DNA from: Orientallactaga sibirica
Taxonomy: Eukaryota > Chordata > Mammalia > Rodentia > Dipodidae
Length of the DNA: 64,000 nucleotides
Reading direction: 5' to 3'
Assembly: GCA_036365145.1 (NCBI GenBank)
Contig: JAEOAD010000015.1
Span: 11,029,501 to 11,093,500 of the forward strand
The translations under genes were made by a program, and so were the position numbers. Below, one piece after another: positions 1 to 11,439 of the stretch. The notes under the pieces were generated by a model. The model saw only the letters and a list, made by a program, of their open reading frames with translations, had not been told where the DNA came from and did not search any database. Position 1 is the first letter of the stretch; each line of letters opens with the position of its first letter.

Positions 1-151
1 GGAGATGTGACCCAGAGTTCCTGTTTGTGCTATTCTTTCCCTGCCATGATGAAACTTCCCCTTGCAACTGTAAGCTAAAATAAACTCTTTCCTCCCATAC
101 ATTGCTTCTGGTCAAGTGTTTTGTCCCAGCAATGAGAAGATAACTGCTACA
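1..151 (+). mobile_element. 3' part of an ERVL-MaLR-like LTR
   Basis: The segment ends in GCTACA and carries an AATAAA at 79-84, followed by a pyrimidine-rich stretch and AGCAATGAGAAGATAACTGC, the usual end of rodent MaLR-type LTRs. The start of the LTR lies outside the window. The family name is inferred from style, not from a search. Confidence 0.65.
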
Positions 152-164
152 GTGGTCCACTTTA

Positions 165-341
165 AAAAATATATATATTTTGTTTTTATTTATTTATTTG
201 AGACACAGAGAGAGACAGAGACAGAGGCAGAGAGAATGAATGGGCACACCAGGTCATCCAGCCACTGCAAATGAACTCCAAATGCATGCACCACCTTGTG
301 CATCTGGCTTACATGGGTCCTGGGGAAATTTTGAGAGAGGC

Positions 342-376
<35 letters not shown>

Positions 377-436
377 AGGACAGATAGAGAATGAGCGCGC
401 TAGTGGCCTCTTAGCCGCTGGTATCTCAGTCTAATT
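165..436 (-). mobile_element. Two abutting antisense tRNA-derived SINE fragments
   Basis: TTTATTTATTTATTTGAGACACAGAGAGAG followed by the CCAGCCACTGCAAATGAACTCCA body is the reverse complement of the B2-like SINE seen throughout the window. At about 331 a second GA-rich tract begins and leads into a second, head-truncated copy (CTAGTGGCCTCTTAGCCGCTG). Confidence 0.75.
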
Positions 437-479
437 CTGCCTTAAGCACCTTCTGACCTTGAAGGTTATTATTAAGATT

Positions 480-842
480 GTGTTAATTTTACATCCATCC
501 CTGTGACAAAATACTTGACAAATAATTTGAAGGAAGGAATTACTTATTTTGGTTCATGGTTGCATAGGTCTTAGTCCATAGTCCTTGGGTCTGCGGTAAG
601 ACAGAGCACCATGGCTGGTAAGACCATGTGGCATAAGCTTCTCACCTTAAGGCAGACAGGCAGCAGGGGGAGAGGAAGGACTGGGGCCTATGCCTAATCC
701 TCCAAGGCACATCTTCAGTGACTTATCTCCTCCAGCTAGGTACCATCTCCTAAAGCCTCCACCACGTCCCAAAACAGCACCACCAACTGGGCACCAAGCA
801 TTAAGTGAGCCTGTGAGGGAAATTTATAATCAAACCATAACA
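480..842 (-). mobile_element. Antisense rodent LTR-like repeat
   Basis: It runs from TGTTAATTTTACATCC to CAAACCATAACA. It shares the CTTATTTTGGTTCATGGTT core and the CTCCTAAAGCCTCCACCAC motif with other antisense copies (46,290, 60,092, 63,028). It is diverged, and no coding content is seen. Confidence 0.5.
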
Positions 843-960
843 GACTCTCCTTTCCCCTTCAGGATCACTAGGGAATCATTACTTGGCACTTACAAACATG
901 GTGAATTACTACTTGTTGGCATGCTTATAACAGGTGTCCTGACTGATAAAGACTAGCATC
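843..960. other. Unrecognised spacer
   Basis: This is short A+T-rich sequence between an LTR-like repeat and a SINE. Nothing is recognisable. Confidence 0.4.
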
Positions 961-1081
961 GGGGCTGGAGGCATTTGCCTGCAAAGCCAAAGGAGCCAGA
1001 TTCTATTCCCCAGCACCCACGTTAGCCAGATGGCACATGCGTCTGGAGTTCGTTTGCAGTGGCTGGAAGCCCTGGCATGCC
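961..1081 (+). mobile_element. B2-like SINE, 3'-truncated
   Basis: GGGGCTGGAGGCATTTGCCTGCAAAGCC followed by GTCTGGAGTTCGTTTGCAGTGGCTGGAAGCCCTGGCATGC is the body of the family. Part of the tRNA-like head (TTAGCGGTTAAGG) is deleted and the CT-rich tail is missing. Confidence 0.75.
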
Positions 1082-1349
1082 TTGGCTACAAGCAGAGTCT
1101 TCCCCTTTCTTGGCTCTCCAGTTTGCATGCTCTCTGATCTCGGTACCTCAAAGGTTTCTTTCCAGAGCCTGGGCCATGCTCCTCAGTGCTTTCAGGCATC
1201 AGAACAATCTCTTCTCAGGCTGGGATAGTCTCCGCTCAGCCCTGCTGCTGTATCTAAGCTCACATTCCATCTTCTCCTCACATCCTCCAGGTCACCTAGC
1301 AAAAAGTCATCTCTGATTTAGACTTCTGCAAATGCAGAGACATCATAAT

Positions 1350-1571
1350 GGAAGTTTTATAGCCTGCCTGTAATTCCAGAAATGGAGGATCAGAAATTCA
1401 AGGTTTTCAACAAGTTCAAGGCCAGCCTGAGATATACATGAGACCTTGACTCAAAGAGAGGAATAGGAAACCAAGCATGGTGGTTCATGCTTTTAATCTG
1501 AGGTTAGATAGGAGGATCACTGTGAGTTCAAGGCCAGCCTTGAGTGAAACCCTGCCTCAAACAAATAAACA
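1350..1571 (+). mobile_element. Two old B1-like SINE copies in tandem
   Basis: Two units are visible. The first is at 1350-1458 (TAATTCCAGAAATGGAGG...AAGGCCAGCCTGAGATATACATGAGACC). The second is at 1465-1571 (CAAGCATGGTGGTTCATGCTTTTAATC...GAAACCCTGCCTC), followed by an A-rich tail. Both are much more diverged than the crisp B1 copies elsewhere. Confidence 0.7.
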
Positions 1572-3460
1572 GGAACAAAATAAGGGAAGAGAAGAAGGGA
1601 GCTGACTCGTGGGGTACTGCAGCTTATCCTCATGATGGACAGCGAGAGGAAAGGATGCTCTGTGTGGGTATTTCTGCAGTCTGGGTCAGGATATGGGCGA
1701 GCTGTAGGAATGTGGACCCAGGGCCAGGACCAGCTTCTTTCAGTGTTTTGAACAACAACCTCAACATCTTTATCAGTGCCTGGGATGTTCAAGGTCCTGG
1801 CTTGACTCAAGCCTGCTGGGAAAGCCTGCAGCTGGCTGGCTGCAGAGCAATCAGGCACTGTGATTTTTCAATCAAGGCAAAAAAAAAAAAAAAAAGTGGG
1901 GACAACTAGCAGACCTGGCACTCTATCCCAAGAGAGGAACAGGCATACATGCCACACAGTCAGTTTCCTGTCTTAGAAGGTCAAGGGCCTCAGTGGCTTT
2001 TATCTTTTAGAATGAGGTTTATTGCAACATGATGTGAGGGAAGGTACAAACTGTGCTTTTTCCACACTACACAAACACACACTTAAGCTTCTGAAAACAG
2101 TACAGGAAATAAAAAGAATTTAGTTTTAGGTTACTTTTTCTTTTAAAGGCTATTACATTTTTTAAAAATACCCACCAGCAGATTTCTTCATTAACATTTT
2201 ATTTGATATTAAGCAGGAGTCAGCAGTTGAATCTTTACAGGATCTAAATCACGACATACTAGTTTTCTGGGAGGAGGGAAAGGAAAACAATGTACTGAAG
2301 AATTTCCTCACTCTCCAAATAAGAAACTCCAAGTAACCAAACAGAAATCTAAAGACCACCTTCAAAATGAGCCATGGATTGAGAGTGAGAGGGTGTTTGC
2401 CTTGGATTTTCAGTTCTGGAAAAGGTCACCAAACCATGGGTGATGGACAGGTGTCAGGACTAGATTAGGAAACAGGGAAAGAGCCAGGCTGGAGCTTGGG
2501 GGAAAGTCGGGGGGAGTTAGAGAAGGAGGGAGGGTGGTAGAGCCTGGGAAAGCGGACTGAGTGTTGGAAGAATTTGGAATTACACAGTGAATGTCAGCAT
2601 GCCCTTAACCACTGCCATCTGTGGAGCCTGAATTGCAACACTTGGGGCTTTTCTTTCTCTTTTCTTTTTTCCCCTCAAATCAAAGTCCTATTATTTGGTA
2701 ATTAGAATTTTCAAGAGCTGGAAGGCAGCTGAGGCTCACCTGCCGCTCCCCACCTCACACCACCATTACAGGAATTTCCTTCTTGGGAGGAAGAGGTCTC
2801 TACACAGTTCTGCAATCCTAGAAGGTCAGGGCCAAGAGTATTCCCTAACCACAAAGAGGTTTCCATGGGGAAGGTTCAAGGCCTGGGGATATATGTCATC
2901 ATACATGTCCTCTGCCAAGAAGAACACAGCCTGGACTTGACCACAAAGCAAAAGGCGCTGCATGGCGCAGCCTCACTCTGCCCCTCCCAACCCCTCCTCG
3001 CTCCTCCTTCTTCTAAGCTCCAGCCTTGTCTTCCCTGGACCCTGGCACAAGTCATCAAACTCTCAACAAAGGGCTAAATTTCACACTTGGCTCCTATCCA
3101 TGTTAGTCCAGAGTACATCTTTGGCTGCCATCCCTGCTTATCCACAGTCATCACTGTCTTTGTTCCAAATGGCTGTCCCTATCCTGCAGCTATTGAGTAC
3201 AAAGGCTGGGACATACTGCTGAGAGGTGGAGCTGGGATGTCAAGCCAAGTCTACATCTGCAATGCCTACTGCTGGCCTCTCAGTTCTCTTTTTGCTAAGC
3301 AACTTCCTCCTTCCCGGTTACAGTTCACTACTACCATAATAAACAGGTACTTACTTTCTAAGAAATATGTTATAGTGGTAGTACATTTTCCATGTTGTTT
3401 TATATCTGACATTTTTCAGTCAATATGTCTTGGAGATAGATTTATCTTATTACATACAAA
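1572..3460. other. No gene recognised; mostly unique sequence
   Basis: Open frames here are short and overlap on both strands without codon-like structure. The only structure is an A17 tract at about 1879 and a purine-rich G/A stretch at 2490-2580. I see no exon-like, RNA-gene or repeat signature that I can name. Confidence 0.5.
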
Positions 3461-3461
3461 C

Positions 3462-3504
<43 letters not shown>
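3461..3504. repeat. (CTTT)n microsatellite
   Basis: About eleven uninterrupted CTTT units. Confidence 0.97.
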
Positions 3505-3520
3505 AAAGAAAAGAGACTGA

Positions 3521-3670
3521 TTTTCAAAAATATTTTATTTATTTATTTATGAGAGAGAGAGAGAAAGATTGGGCATGTCAGGGCCTCTAGCCACTGCAAA
3601 TGAACCCCAGATAACCGAGGTCCTTGGGTTTTGCAGGCAAGTGCCTCAACTGCTAAGCCATCTCTCCACC
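3521..3670 (-). mobile_element. B2-like SINE, internally shortened
   Basis: TATTTTATTTATTTATTTATGAGAGAGAG leads into CTAGCCACTGCAAATGAACCCCAGA and ends with GCTAAGCCATCTCTCCACC. About 60 bases of the usual middle are missing. Confidence 0.85.
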
Positions 3671-3892
3671 ACTGTCTTTCTTCTTTTTTGTTTTCAGTTT
3701 TAAATCGATGTGGTTTTGTTCATCCAACATATGGTGAGGGCCAAGACTGGGCTGGAACGTGGGGCCACACGGCTGTGTGAACACCTCCCCAAGAAGTAAA
3801 CAAATCCGTGTGCTAGTGGGACATTTACCACCACAGGAACTTTGCAGTTCTCGGCCTGCTTTATACATTATCTTACTGCAGAAGATTATTGT

Positions 3893-4034
3893 TCTTTTGT
3901 TGTTGTCTTGAGACTGGGTCTCATGTATCCCAGGCTTGCTAAAACTATGCAGCCGAGGATGACCTCAGACAGCTGATCCTTCTGCACCTACCTCCCCAGA
4001 CCTGGGCTTACAGGCGTGCACCACCAGGCCTGGC
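3893..4034 (-). mobile_element. Old B1-like SINE
   Basis: GAGACTGGGTCTCATGTATCCCAGGCTTGC and a 3' end of GGGCTTACAGGCGTGCACCACCAGGCCTGGC are the reverse complement of a B1 monomer. It is diverged from the young copies. Confidence 0.75.
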
Positions 4035-4135
4035 AGGGCACTGCTTTCTTCTATCCTAGTTAAGGAAGTGGGAGACAGGGTGGACCGCAACACCCCGGGG
4101 CGAGGGCTCTCTTCAGCGAGGGTGGTGGGCAAGCC

Positions 4136-4312
4136 CTGGGCTTTGAAGTCAGATGCGGTATCCATCCTGGAGCCATCGGTCACTTAGCCGTATGGATCTT
4201 TGGGTGAGTTACTCCAGGAATCTGAGCCTCGCTTTCTCTACCTTGCCAAAGAGACTCAGAACATACTGAAGGAGCTGATGGTTCCAAGGCCCTGAGCCTG
4301 GTGCTAGGTGCA
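4136..4312 (+). mobile_element. MIR SINE relic
   Basis: GGGCTTTGAAGTCAGA, then TCACTTAGCCGTATGGATCTTTGGGTGAGTTACTCC, then CTGAGCCTGGTGCTAGG follow the order of the ancient mammalian MIR element (tRNA head, core, and CCTGGCA-like end). Confidence 0.65.
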
Positions 4313-5150
4313 CGGTGAACGCAGGGCAGAGTCTACTTACCACGTGACCTGAGGGGCGCAGGGGAGGCCGGGAAATACTAAGTTATAGCCCAAGGCGTAG
4401 CGTCACACCCAGACTGTCCGAGTCATAGGCCTGGGGGTCCTGTCTGCATGCATGCCCCAGGCCCGACCCGAGTGCCCAAATCGCGTCACCTCTCTCATTC
4501 GCCATCACCTCGCATTCTTACCATAAGCCCTTCGCCTGCTGCCCCACTATCTTTCTTTTTAAATGGTTGCCTAATATTCCATCCATACCTGTGATGTTTA
4601 ATTTTACACCAACTCCCTGGACCTCGGGCTGCCCAGATACTTTTATTTGGTTAAGCATTATTCTAGGTGTTTCGATGTGGGTATTTTTTTTGGACAAGAT
4701 ACACATTTAAGTTGCTAAACTTTAAGTAACTAGATTGTTTTCCATAACATGTAAGCACTTCATTCAATAGCATGAAGGCTAGAATAGAACAGAAATAGAG
4801 AATTCTGCCAGCTGTTGACCTGCAGACTTGAAAGAAACACTGGCAGCTTCATGGCTCCACAGCCTGAATACCCTTGGCTTTGAACTGCTATCTTCCTTAG
4901 GCTACAGCCTGATGTTGGCCTTGTCAAACCACACTTACATGAGAAAAGTCTTTTATAACACATACATATATGTGCAAATGTTTATGTATATATGTGTACA
5001 TAAAGCAATGTACCATAACCTATTTGATCAGACTCCATCAATGGACACTTGGGGGTTTTAATCTTTTTCAATTACAGATAGTGCCTTCCAAACATGTCAT
5101 GTCACCCATGTTCTAACCATACAGTATTTTGCTTCAGTATAAAGGGATTA
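4313..5150. other. No gene recognised
   Basis: GC-moderate sequence up to 4500 is followed by A+T-rich sequence with a TA/TG-rich low-complexity patch at 4965-5005. No coding, RNA-gene or repeat family is identified. Confidence 0.5.
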
Positions 5151-5154
5151 GGAA

Positions 5155-5315
5155 ATGGTCTCTCCAAGCCATAGCCAAGAGTACCAGTTGCTTTTTCATT
5201 GCAGTGAACAAAATAAGAAGAGTTCATTTTCTGCTTACAGTGTCAAGAGAACATTTCATGCTGGACAAAGCATTGTGGCAGGAGCATGAAGCAACTGATA
5301 ACACTATAGCACATT
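5155..5315 (-). mobile_element. Antisense LTR-like fragment
   Basis: CATTGCAGTGAACAAAATAAGAAGAG...TTTTCTGCTTACAGTGTC...TGTGGCAGGAGCATGAAGCA matches the start of the antisense LTR-like family also seen at 63,028. It breaks off where the LINE-1 5' region begins. Confidence 0.5.
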
Positions 5316-5324
5316 AAAAAAACC

Positions 5325-6500
5325 CCATAGACATCTGGTTAAGATGGCAGTGTAGGAACTACACCAAAGCAGCCTAGGGGAGAAAAAGCAAAACAAACAA
5401 ATCAACAAAAAACAGCAAAATATACTCCTACTAAAAAGCGAAGGTGTATAAGAAATTATCAACCACAGCAGAGAAGTAGGAGAGATCTAGAGACCACAGA
5501 AGAAGGCAGAAGCAGCTCTAGCAGCGGCAGTACCAGGTCTGATCACCAGACTCTGCCTGAGCCACAGGAACAGCCAACTGAGGGGATTTTCCATTCATAC
5601 CAGCCTCCTCACAAACTCCGGAAACCTTGAGGGAGGACAGCAGAGACCAGTAGAGTGGCTGGTGAGGAAGAGGATCCCATGGACCAGTGGGAGAACATCA
5701 ACCAACATCCACAGCCTCCCTTCCCCCCAACGCCAGCCCAAGAACCAGCAAGCACCAGAGACCTGGGGAAGGAAACTCACCTTAACAGCACCTGGCACAG
5801 ACTATCAGAGCACTGACCCACTGACCCAGCCAGCCTACTTGAGCCCACAGCACAGCAAAGAGGGACCCAAGCAGACATGTGGCATAGCTGAGACCAAAGC
5901 CAACCCAAAAGGTAACTGGGATTACACCAGGTCAGTACCCGCCAAAAAAAGCTAATTGCACCTTCCATGTCAGAGTAAATTATGTGTTAAATCTGATGGA
6001 TGGTTGAATTTGCTTGTCATTTGTTGCTTCCTGATTTATAGTGCCTTTGCCTCCTCTTCTTTCGTTCATTGGGGAAGGGTCTCACTCAGTCACAAGCTGA
6101 TCTTGGAAAACCAGAACTCTCAGCCTCCCATTTGACAGGATTAAGGGTGTGGGGCAACACACATCCCTAGGGACTTTGACTTTGTTAGAGGATCTGTTTG
6201 ATTGAATACCTACTCTTGCATAAATATCCTGTGCTGGTTTTCATTGAATGTGTATATTGTTCAGTTAAATTTTAGAATTTGCCTATATTTTGTTCCACCT
6301 AGCCTACTAGAATACTCACATAACAGACAAACCCAACACCTAGGGTTACTTTTATGGTTACTCTGAGAGTCTTTTAAGAGCCACACCTAGCACCTTAAGT
6401 TCCTATCCTGAAGATATATAACATCAGATTGATTGATAAATCTAATAATACTGCAGATAATTAGAAAACCCAAGCATCAAATTAATTTCCACATTATAAC
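5325..6500 (+). mobile_element. LINE-1 5' region
   Basis: It begins near CATCTGGTTAAGATGGCAGTGTAGGA, which resembles the opening of mammalian L1 5'UTRs, and continues with GC-richer sequence to about 5,960. Then comes an A+T-rich stretch leading into ORF1. A B1-like patch may be embedded at 6,060-6,170. The boundaries are approximate. Confidence 0.6.
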
Positions 6501-7534
6501 ACAAGAAAAATCTCTACATTATAATACAAGAAACACAAAATATCAAGACAATGTAATTCCACCAAAAAATATAAATCCATCAGAAATTACCTCCAGTGAG
6601 ACTTATTTATAGGAAATGCCTGAGAAAGATTTCAAAAGAATGATTATAGCTATGCTCAAAGAAATCAAAGAGAAAATCAAAGGAATAAAAGAAGACACAG
6701 GAAACCAATTTAATGCAATAAGGAGATCAATACAAGACATGAATAAGGAAATAGAAATAATAAATGAAACCAATCAGAAATACTAGCAATGAAAAACCCA
6801 GTAAGTCAAATAAAAAACTCTGTTGAAAGTCACACCAATAGAATTGATGAAGGAGAGAACAGAATATCTAAACTAGAAGACAAGGGGGTAGACCTAAAAC
6901 AGTCCAACAAAGAGAAAGACAAGCTAATAGGAAGTTATGAATGGAAATTTCAAGATATCTGGGACACTATGAAAAGATCAAACAAGAATTCAGGGTATAG
7001 TAGTAGGAGAAGAATTTCAATCCAAAGGCATAGTAGGCATTTTCAACAGAATCATAGAAGAAAATTGTCTCCAAATTGCAAAAGAAATGTCAATGCAGAT
7101 ACAGGAAGCTTTTAGAACACTAAACAGACAAAACCTGGAAAGAACCTCTCTTCATCATGTTATAATTAAACTACCAAAAACACAAACCAAAGAAAATATA
7201 TTGAAAGCAGTTAGAAAGAAAAAGCAAGTCACTTATAAAGGCCAGCCCATCAGGATAACAGCAGGTTACTCAACACAAATTTTAAAAGCCAGAAGGGCTT
7301 GCTTCGAGTGATGTATTCCAAGTTCTGAAAGATAACAACTGTCAACCAAGAATTCTTTACCCAGCAAAGCTATCCATCCAAGTTGATGGAGAAATAAGGA
7401 CATTCCCCAACAAAAACAGGCTAAAGGAATATATGACAACTAAGCCAGCTGTACATAAAATGCTTGAAGGAATCCTCTACTCTAAAGAGAAAGGAAAGCA
7501 CACATATGAAGAAACAGGGAAAAATAAATCATAG
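6501..7534 (+). pseudogene. LINE-1 ORF1 relic (RNA-binding chaperone), frameshifted
   Basis: The conceptual product shows the L1 ORF1 layout. A lysine-rich N-terminal segment (MPEKDFKRMIIAMLKEIKEK) is followed by a coiled-coil stretch with RISKLEDK. Next come the RNA-binding part (EENCLQIAKEM) and a C-terminal segment ending in KPAVHKMLEGILYSKEKGK before TAG at 7,532-7,534. The reading frame changes several times (for example near 6,780 and between 7,000 and 7,090), so no intact protein can be made. In living L1s this protein coats the L1 RNA in the cytoplasm. Confidence 0.85.
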
Positions 7535-7631
7535 TAGAAAAACACTTAATACAAGAGAGTCAAGGGAAAAAAGGAAGCACTACAAAATAAGAAGAATGGT
7601 GAATACAAATACATACCTTTCAATAATAACT

Positions 7632-7906
7632 ATTTTTATTTTTTATTATTTTATTTATTTTTGGAGAGAGACACAGAGAGAGACAGACAGAGAGAGAGGG
7701 AGAGGGAGACAGATAGAGAATGGGTGTGCCAGTAGTCTCTCAGCTGCTGTAAACAAAATCCAGATGTGTGCGCCCCCTTGTGGTCAAGTGTGGCATTGCG
7801 TCCTTGCGTCACTTTGCATCTGGGTAAATGTGGGACCTGGCGATTGGAACTGGGTTCTTAGGCTTAGCAGGCAGGCGCCTTAACCACTAAGCCATCTCTC
7901 CAGCCC
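7632..7906 (-). mobile_element. B2-like SINE, long subfamily, inside LINE-1
   Basis: Reverse-complement copy with a GA tract, CAGTAGTCTCTCAGCTGCTGTAAAC, GTGTGCGCCCCCTTGTGGTCAAG and TAACCACTAAGCCATCTCTCCAGCCC. It splits the L1 between ORF1 and ORF2. This is one of six long-subfamily copies, which carry the extra CGTCACTTTGCATCTGG block. Confidence 0.93.
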
Positions 7907-10279
7907 TCAATAATAATTCTTAATATCGGTGGTCTAAATGCCCTAACCAAAAGACACAGGCTTGCACATTGTATTAAAAGGCAGAATCCTTCTGTTTGTT
8001 GCCTCCATAAAAGACAGGCACTATCTTAGGGTAAAAAGATGAAAAACAGTACTCCAAGCAAATGGGCCTATGAAACAAGCAGGTGTTGCTATCCTAATAT
8101 CTGACAGGATAGACTTTAAACCAACATTAGTGAGAAAAGATAAAGAAGGTCACTTTATATTGAGTAAAGGGAAAATTCAACAGGAAGACATTACAATTCT
8201 AAACATAAATGCACCTAACATAGGTGCTCCCAATTTCATCAAACAAACACTATTAGACTTACAGTCACAGATAACCCCAAGCACAATTGTAGTGGGTAAC
8301 TTCAATACCCCACTTTATATTGATTAAAGGGAAAATTCAACAGGAAGACATTACAATTCTAAACATATGTGCACCTAACATGGGTGCTCCTAATTTCATC
8401 AAAAAACATTAGACTTAAGTTCATAGATAACCTCAAGCACAATTGCAGCAGGTAACTTCAATTCTCCACTCTCATCTATTGACAGAACATCCCAGCAAAA
8501 AATAAACAGAGAGACATCTGGATTAAATGATGTCATAGAACAAATGGACCTAACAGATATCTATATCTATAGAACATTCCATCCAAATGCTACAGAATAC
8601 ACATTTTTCTCAGCAGCATGTGGAACATTCTCTAAAATAGACACAATTATTAGAACACAATGCAAATCTTAACAAATAAAGGAAACTTAAGTAATTCCTT
8701 GTATTCTATGTGCTCACAATGGGATTAACCTACGAATCAGCAGCAAGAAAAACTACAGAGCATGCACAAAATCATGGAGACTAAACAGTACACTACTGAA
8801 TGATAAATGGGTCATTGCAGAAATCAAAAAATTCATAAAATCAAATGATAATGAAAACACAACATACCAAAATTTTTCAGACACAATGGAGGCAGTCCTA
8901 AAAATAAAATTTATAGCTTTAAGTGCCTATATTAAGAAATTAGAAAGGTTGCAAGTAAACAACTTAATTTGTGGCCTTAAGGCCTTGGAAAAAGAAGAAC
9001 AAGGTAACCAAAAATTAGTAAATGCAAAGAAATAATAAAGATTAGAGCAGAAATTAATGAAATAGAAACCAAAAAATCAATACAAAGATTGAATGAAACA
9101 AAGAGTTGGTTCTTTGAAAGGGTAAACAAGACTGATAAACCCTTAGTAAATCTGACCAAAAGAAAGAGAGAAGAGACACAAATTAATAAAATTGGTGATG
9201 AAAAAGGCAACATTACAAGAGATACCAAAGAAATTCAGAAACTTTTAAGGGTATACTTTAAGAACATTTACTCTAGGAAGTTAGAAAATCTGAAAGAAAT
9301 GGATGCTTTCCTGTATTTATATGACCTACCAAAATTAAATCAAGATGAGATAAACCATTTAAGTAGACCTATAACAGGTACAGGTATCCAGGCAGTTATA
9401 AAAAATCTTCCAACTAAAAAATTCCAGGCCCAGATGGATTTACTGGTGAATTTTTCCAGAACTTCATGGAAGAACTAACACCACTGCTTCTCAAACTTTT
9501 CCATAAAATAGAAAAAGAAGGAATTCTACCAAACTCCTTCTATGAAGCCAGCATCACCCTGATACCCAAACCAGACAAAGACAGAACAAAAAAAGAAAAT
9601 TACAGAGCAATCTCCCTCATGAACATAGATGCAAAAATTCTGAACATAATATTGGCAAAGAGAATACAAAAATATATCAGAAAGATTATTCACCCCAACC
9701 AAGTAGGCTTTATCTCAGACATGCAGGGATGATTCAACATATGCAAAATGACAAATGTAATACACCATATAAATGAACTGAAGGACAAAAATCACATAAT
9801 CATCTCAGTAGACACAGAAAAGGCATTTGACAAAATGCAACATCCTTTCATGGTAAAAGTCCTATAGAAACTGGAAACAGAACATAATAAAGGCTATTTA
9901 TGATAAAGCTACAGCCAACATAATACTAAATGGGGAAAAACTTGAAGATTTTCCACTAAATTCAAGAACAAGACAAGGGTGTCCACTGTCAATATAATAC
10001 TGTAAGTCTTAGCTCTTAGCTATAGCAATAAGGCAAGAGACACTCATAAAAGGGATACAAATTGGAAAGGAAGAAATCAAATTATCATTATTTGCAGATA
10101 TGATTCTATACATAAAGGACCCTAAAGACTCTACCAGCAAACCATTAGAGTTAATAAACACTTTTAGCAAAGTAGCAGGATACAAAATAAACACACAGAA
10201 ATCAGTAGTTTTCCTATGTACTAACAACAGACATGCAGAGGATGACATCAGGGAATCTCTCCCATTCATAATTGCCTCT
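7907..10279 (+). pseudogene. LINE-1 ORF2 relic: endonuclease and reverse transcriptase, 3'-truncated
   Basis: The translation shows the endonuclease N-terminus (RHRLAHCIKRQNPSVCCL), GVAILISDRIDFKP, and GAPNFIKQTLLDLQ with VVGNFNTPL. The RT domain follows with [37 protein letters not shown] and HPNQVGFI. Stops, frameshifts and a 160-base tandem duplication (8,151-8,475) break it. The RT catalytic box reads F-A-D followed directly by M at 10,091-10,102, so one of the two catalytic aspartates is missing. The element stops in the RT domain at about 10,279, where a minus-strand L1 begins. Confidence 0.9.
8151..8475 (+). repeat. Tandem duplication (~160 bp unit) inside LINE-1 endonuclease
   Basis: CACTTTATATTGA..TAAAGG begins at 8,151 and again at 8,311. 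The two units run in parallel through CAACAGGAAGACATTACAAT and CACCTAACAT.GGTGCTCC, with point differences and a small deletion in the second. The unit length is not a multiple of three. Confidence 0.95.
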
Positions 10280-11439
10280 GTGACCTTGCTTACAAGGATT
10301 TTTTTTTTCTAAGTCCATTCATTTTTCTGCAAATTTCATTGTTTTGTTTTTTCTTACCATGGAGTACAATTCCATTGTATGTATTTACCACATCTTCATC
10401 ATCCATTCCTCAGTTGATGGGTGACTGGGATGATTCCAATTTCTAGCTATTGTCACTAGAGCAGCAACAAACATGGTTTTGCAAGTATCTCTATAGTCAA
10501 GAGTAGAGTCTTTAGGGTATATGCCCAGGAGTATGGCTGGATCAAATGGTAAATCTATTTTCATCATTTTCAGGAGTCTCCATACTGATTTACATAGTGG
10601 TTGTTCAAGTTTGCATTCCCACAGTAGTGGGTAAGGATTCCTCTTGACCCCTAGCTTTGCCAGCATTTGTTGTGATTCAATTTTTTGATGATTGCCATCC
10701 TGACTGTAGTGAAATGAAATCTCAAAATTGTTTTGATTTGTATTTCTCTGATGAGTAAAGATGTTGAATGTCTTTTTAATTGTGTAATGGCCATTTGTAT
10801 TTCTTCTTTTGAGAATTCTCTACCCCATTTTTTGATTGACTTGTTTGAATTTTTTATTGTTTAGTTTTTTGAGTTCTGTGTAGATTCTAGCTATTAGACC
10901 TTTGTTGGAGATATAGATTATGAAGATTTTCTCACATTCTGTGGGGTGTCTATTGATGCTGTTGATTATTTTCTTGCCTGTACAGTAGCTTTTTAGTTTC
11001 ATGAGGTCCCAGTGGTTGAATGTTGATATAATTTCCTGTGCTACTGAGGTTTTATTCAGGAAGTCTTTCCTTATGCCTATATCATAGAGTGTTCTCCCTG
11101 TTTTTTTCTTCTAGTTGTTTTAGAGTTTCAGGTCTTATATGGAGGTCCTTAATCCATTTAGAGTTGACCTTTGTACAGGGTGAGAGAACTAGGTCTAATT
11201 TTATTCTTCTACTTATGATATCTATTTTTTCCAGCACCATTTGTTGAAGATGCTGTCTTTTTTTCCTCAGTGTGTATTTTTGGCCCCTTGGTCAAAGTTT
11301 GGGTAGCTATTGCTTGAGTTTAGAGAGGGTCTTCTATTCTATTCCATTGATCTCTGTGTCTGTTTTGGTGCCAGTACCATGCTGTTTTAGTTATTATGGC
11401 CTGGTAGTTTATCTTGAAATCAGGTATGGTGATACCTCC
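10280..11439 (-). pseudogene. LINE-1 ORF2 C-terminal relic, minus strand
   Basis: Read on the minus strand this gives the L1 ORF2 C-terminal segment: NPYPLLWECKLEQPLCKSVW, then KMMKIDLPFDPAILLGIYP, then HPSTEEWMMKMW. It continues upstream in L1 order up to the LTR inserted at 11,440. It is the 3' part of a second L1 facing the + strand copy. No 3'UTR or poly(A) is seen at its 3' end, where it abuts 10,279. Confidence 0.9.

Noticed and set aside
961..1081. tRNA-like heads of the B2-like SINEs as tRNA genes
   Set aside because: They keep A- and B-box-like motifs (for example GGTTCGATTCC) but no cloverleaf or CCA end context. They are SINE heads, as repeated dozens of times.
3087..3506. 139-codon + strand frame ending in a (CTTT)n run
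   Set aside because: Its end is a simple repeat translated as Phe/Leu/Ser; the rest has no recognisable domain.
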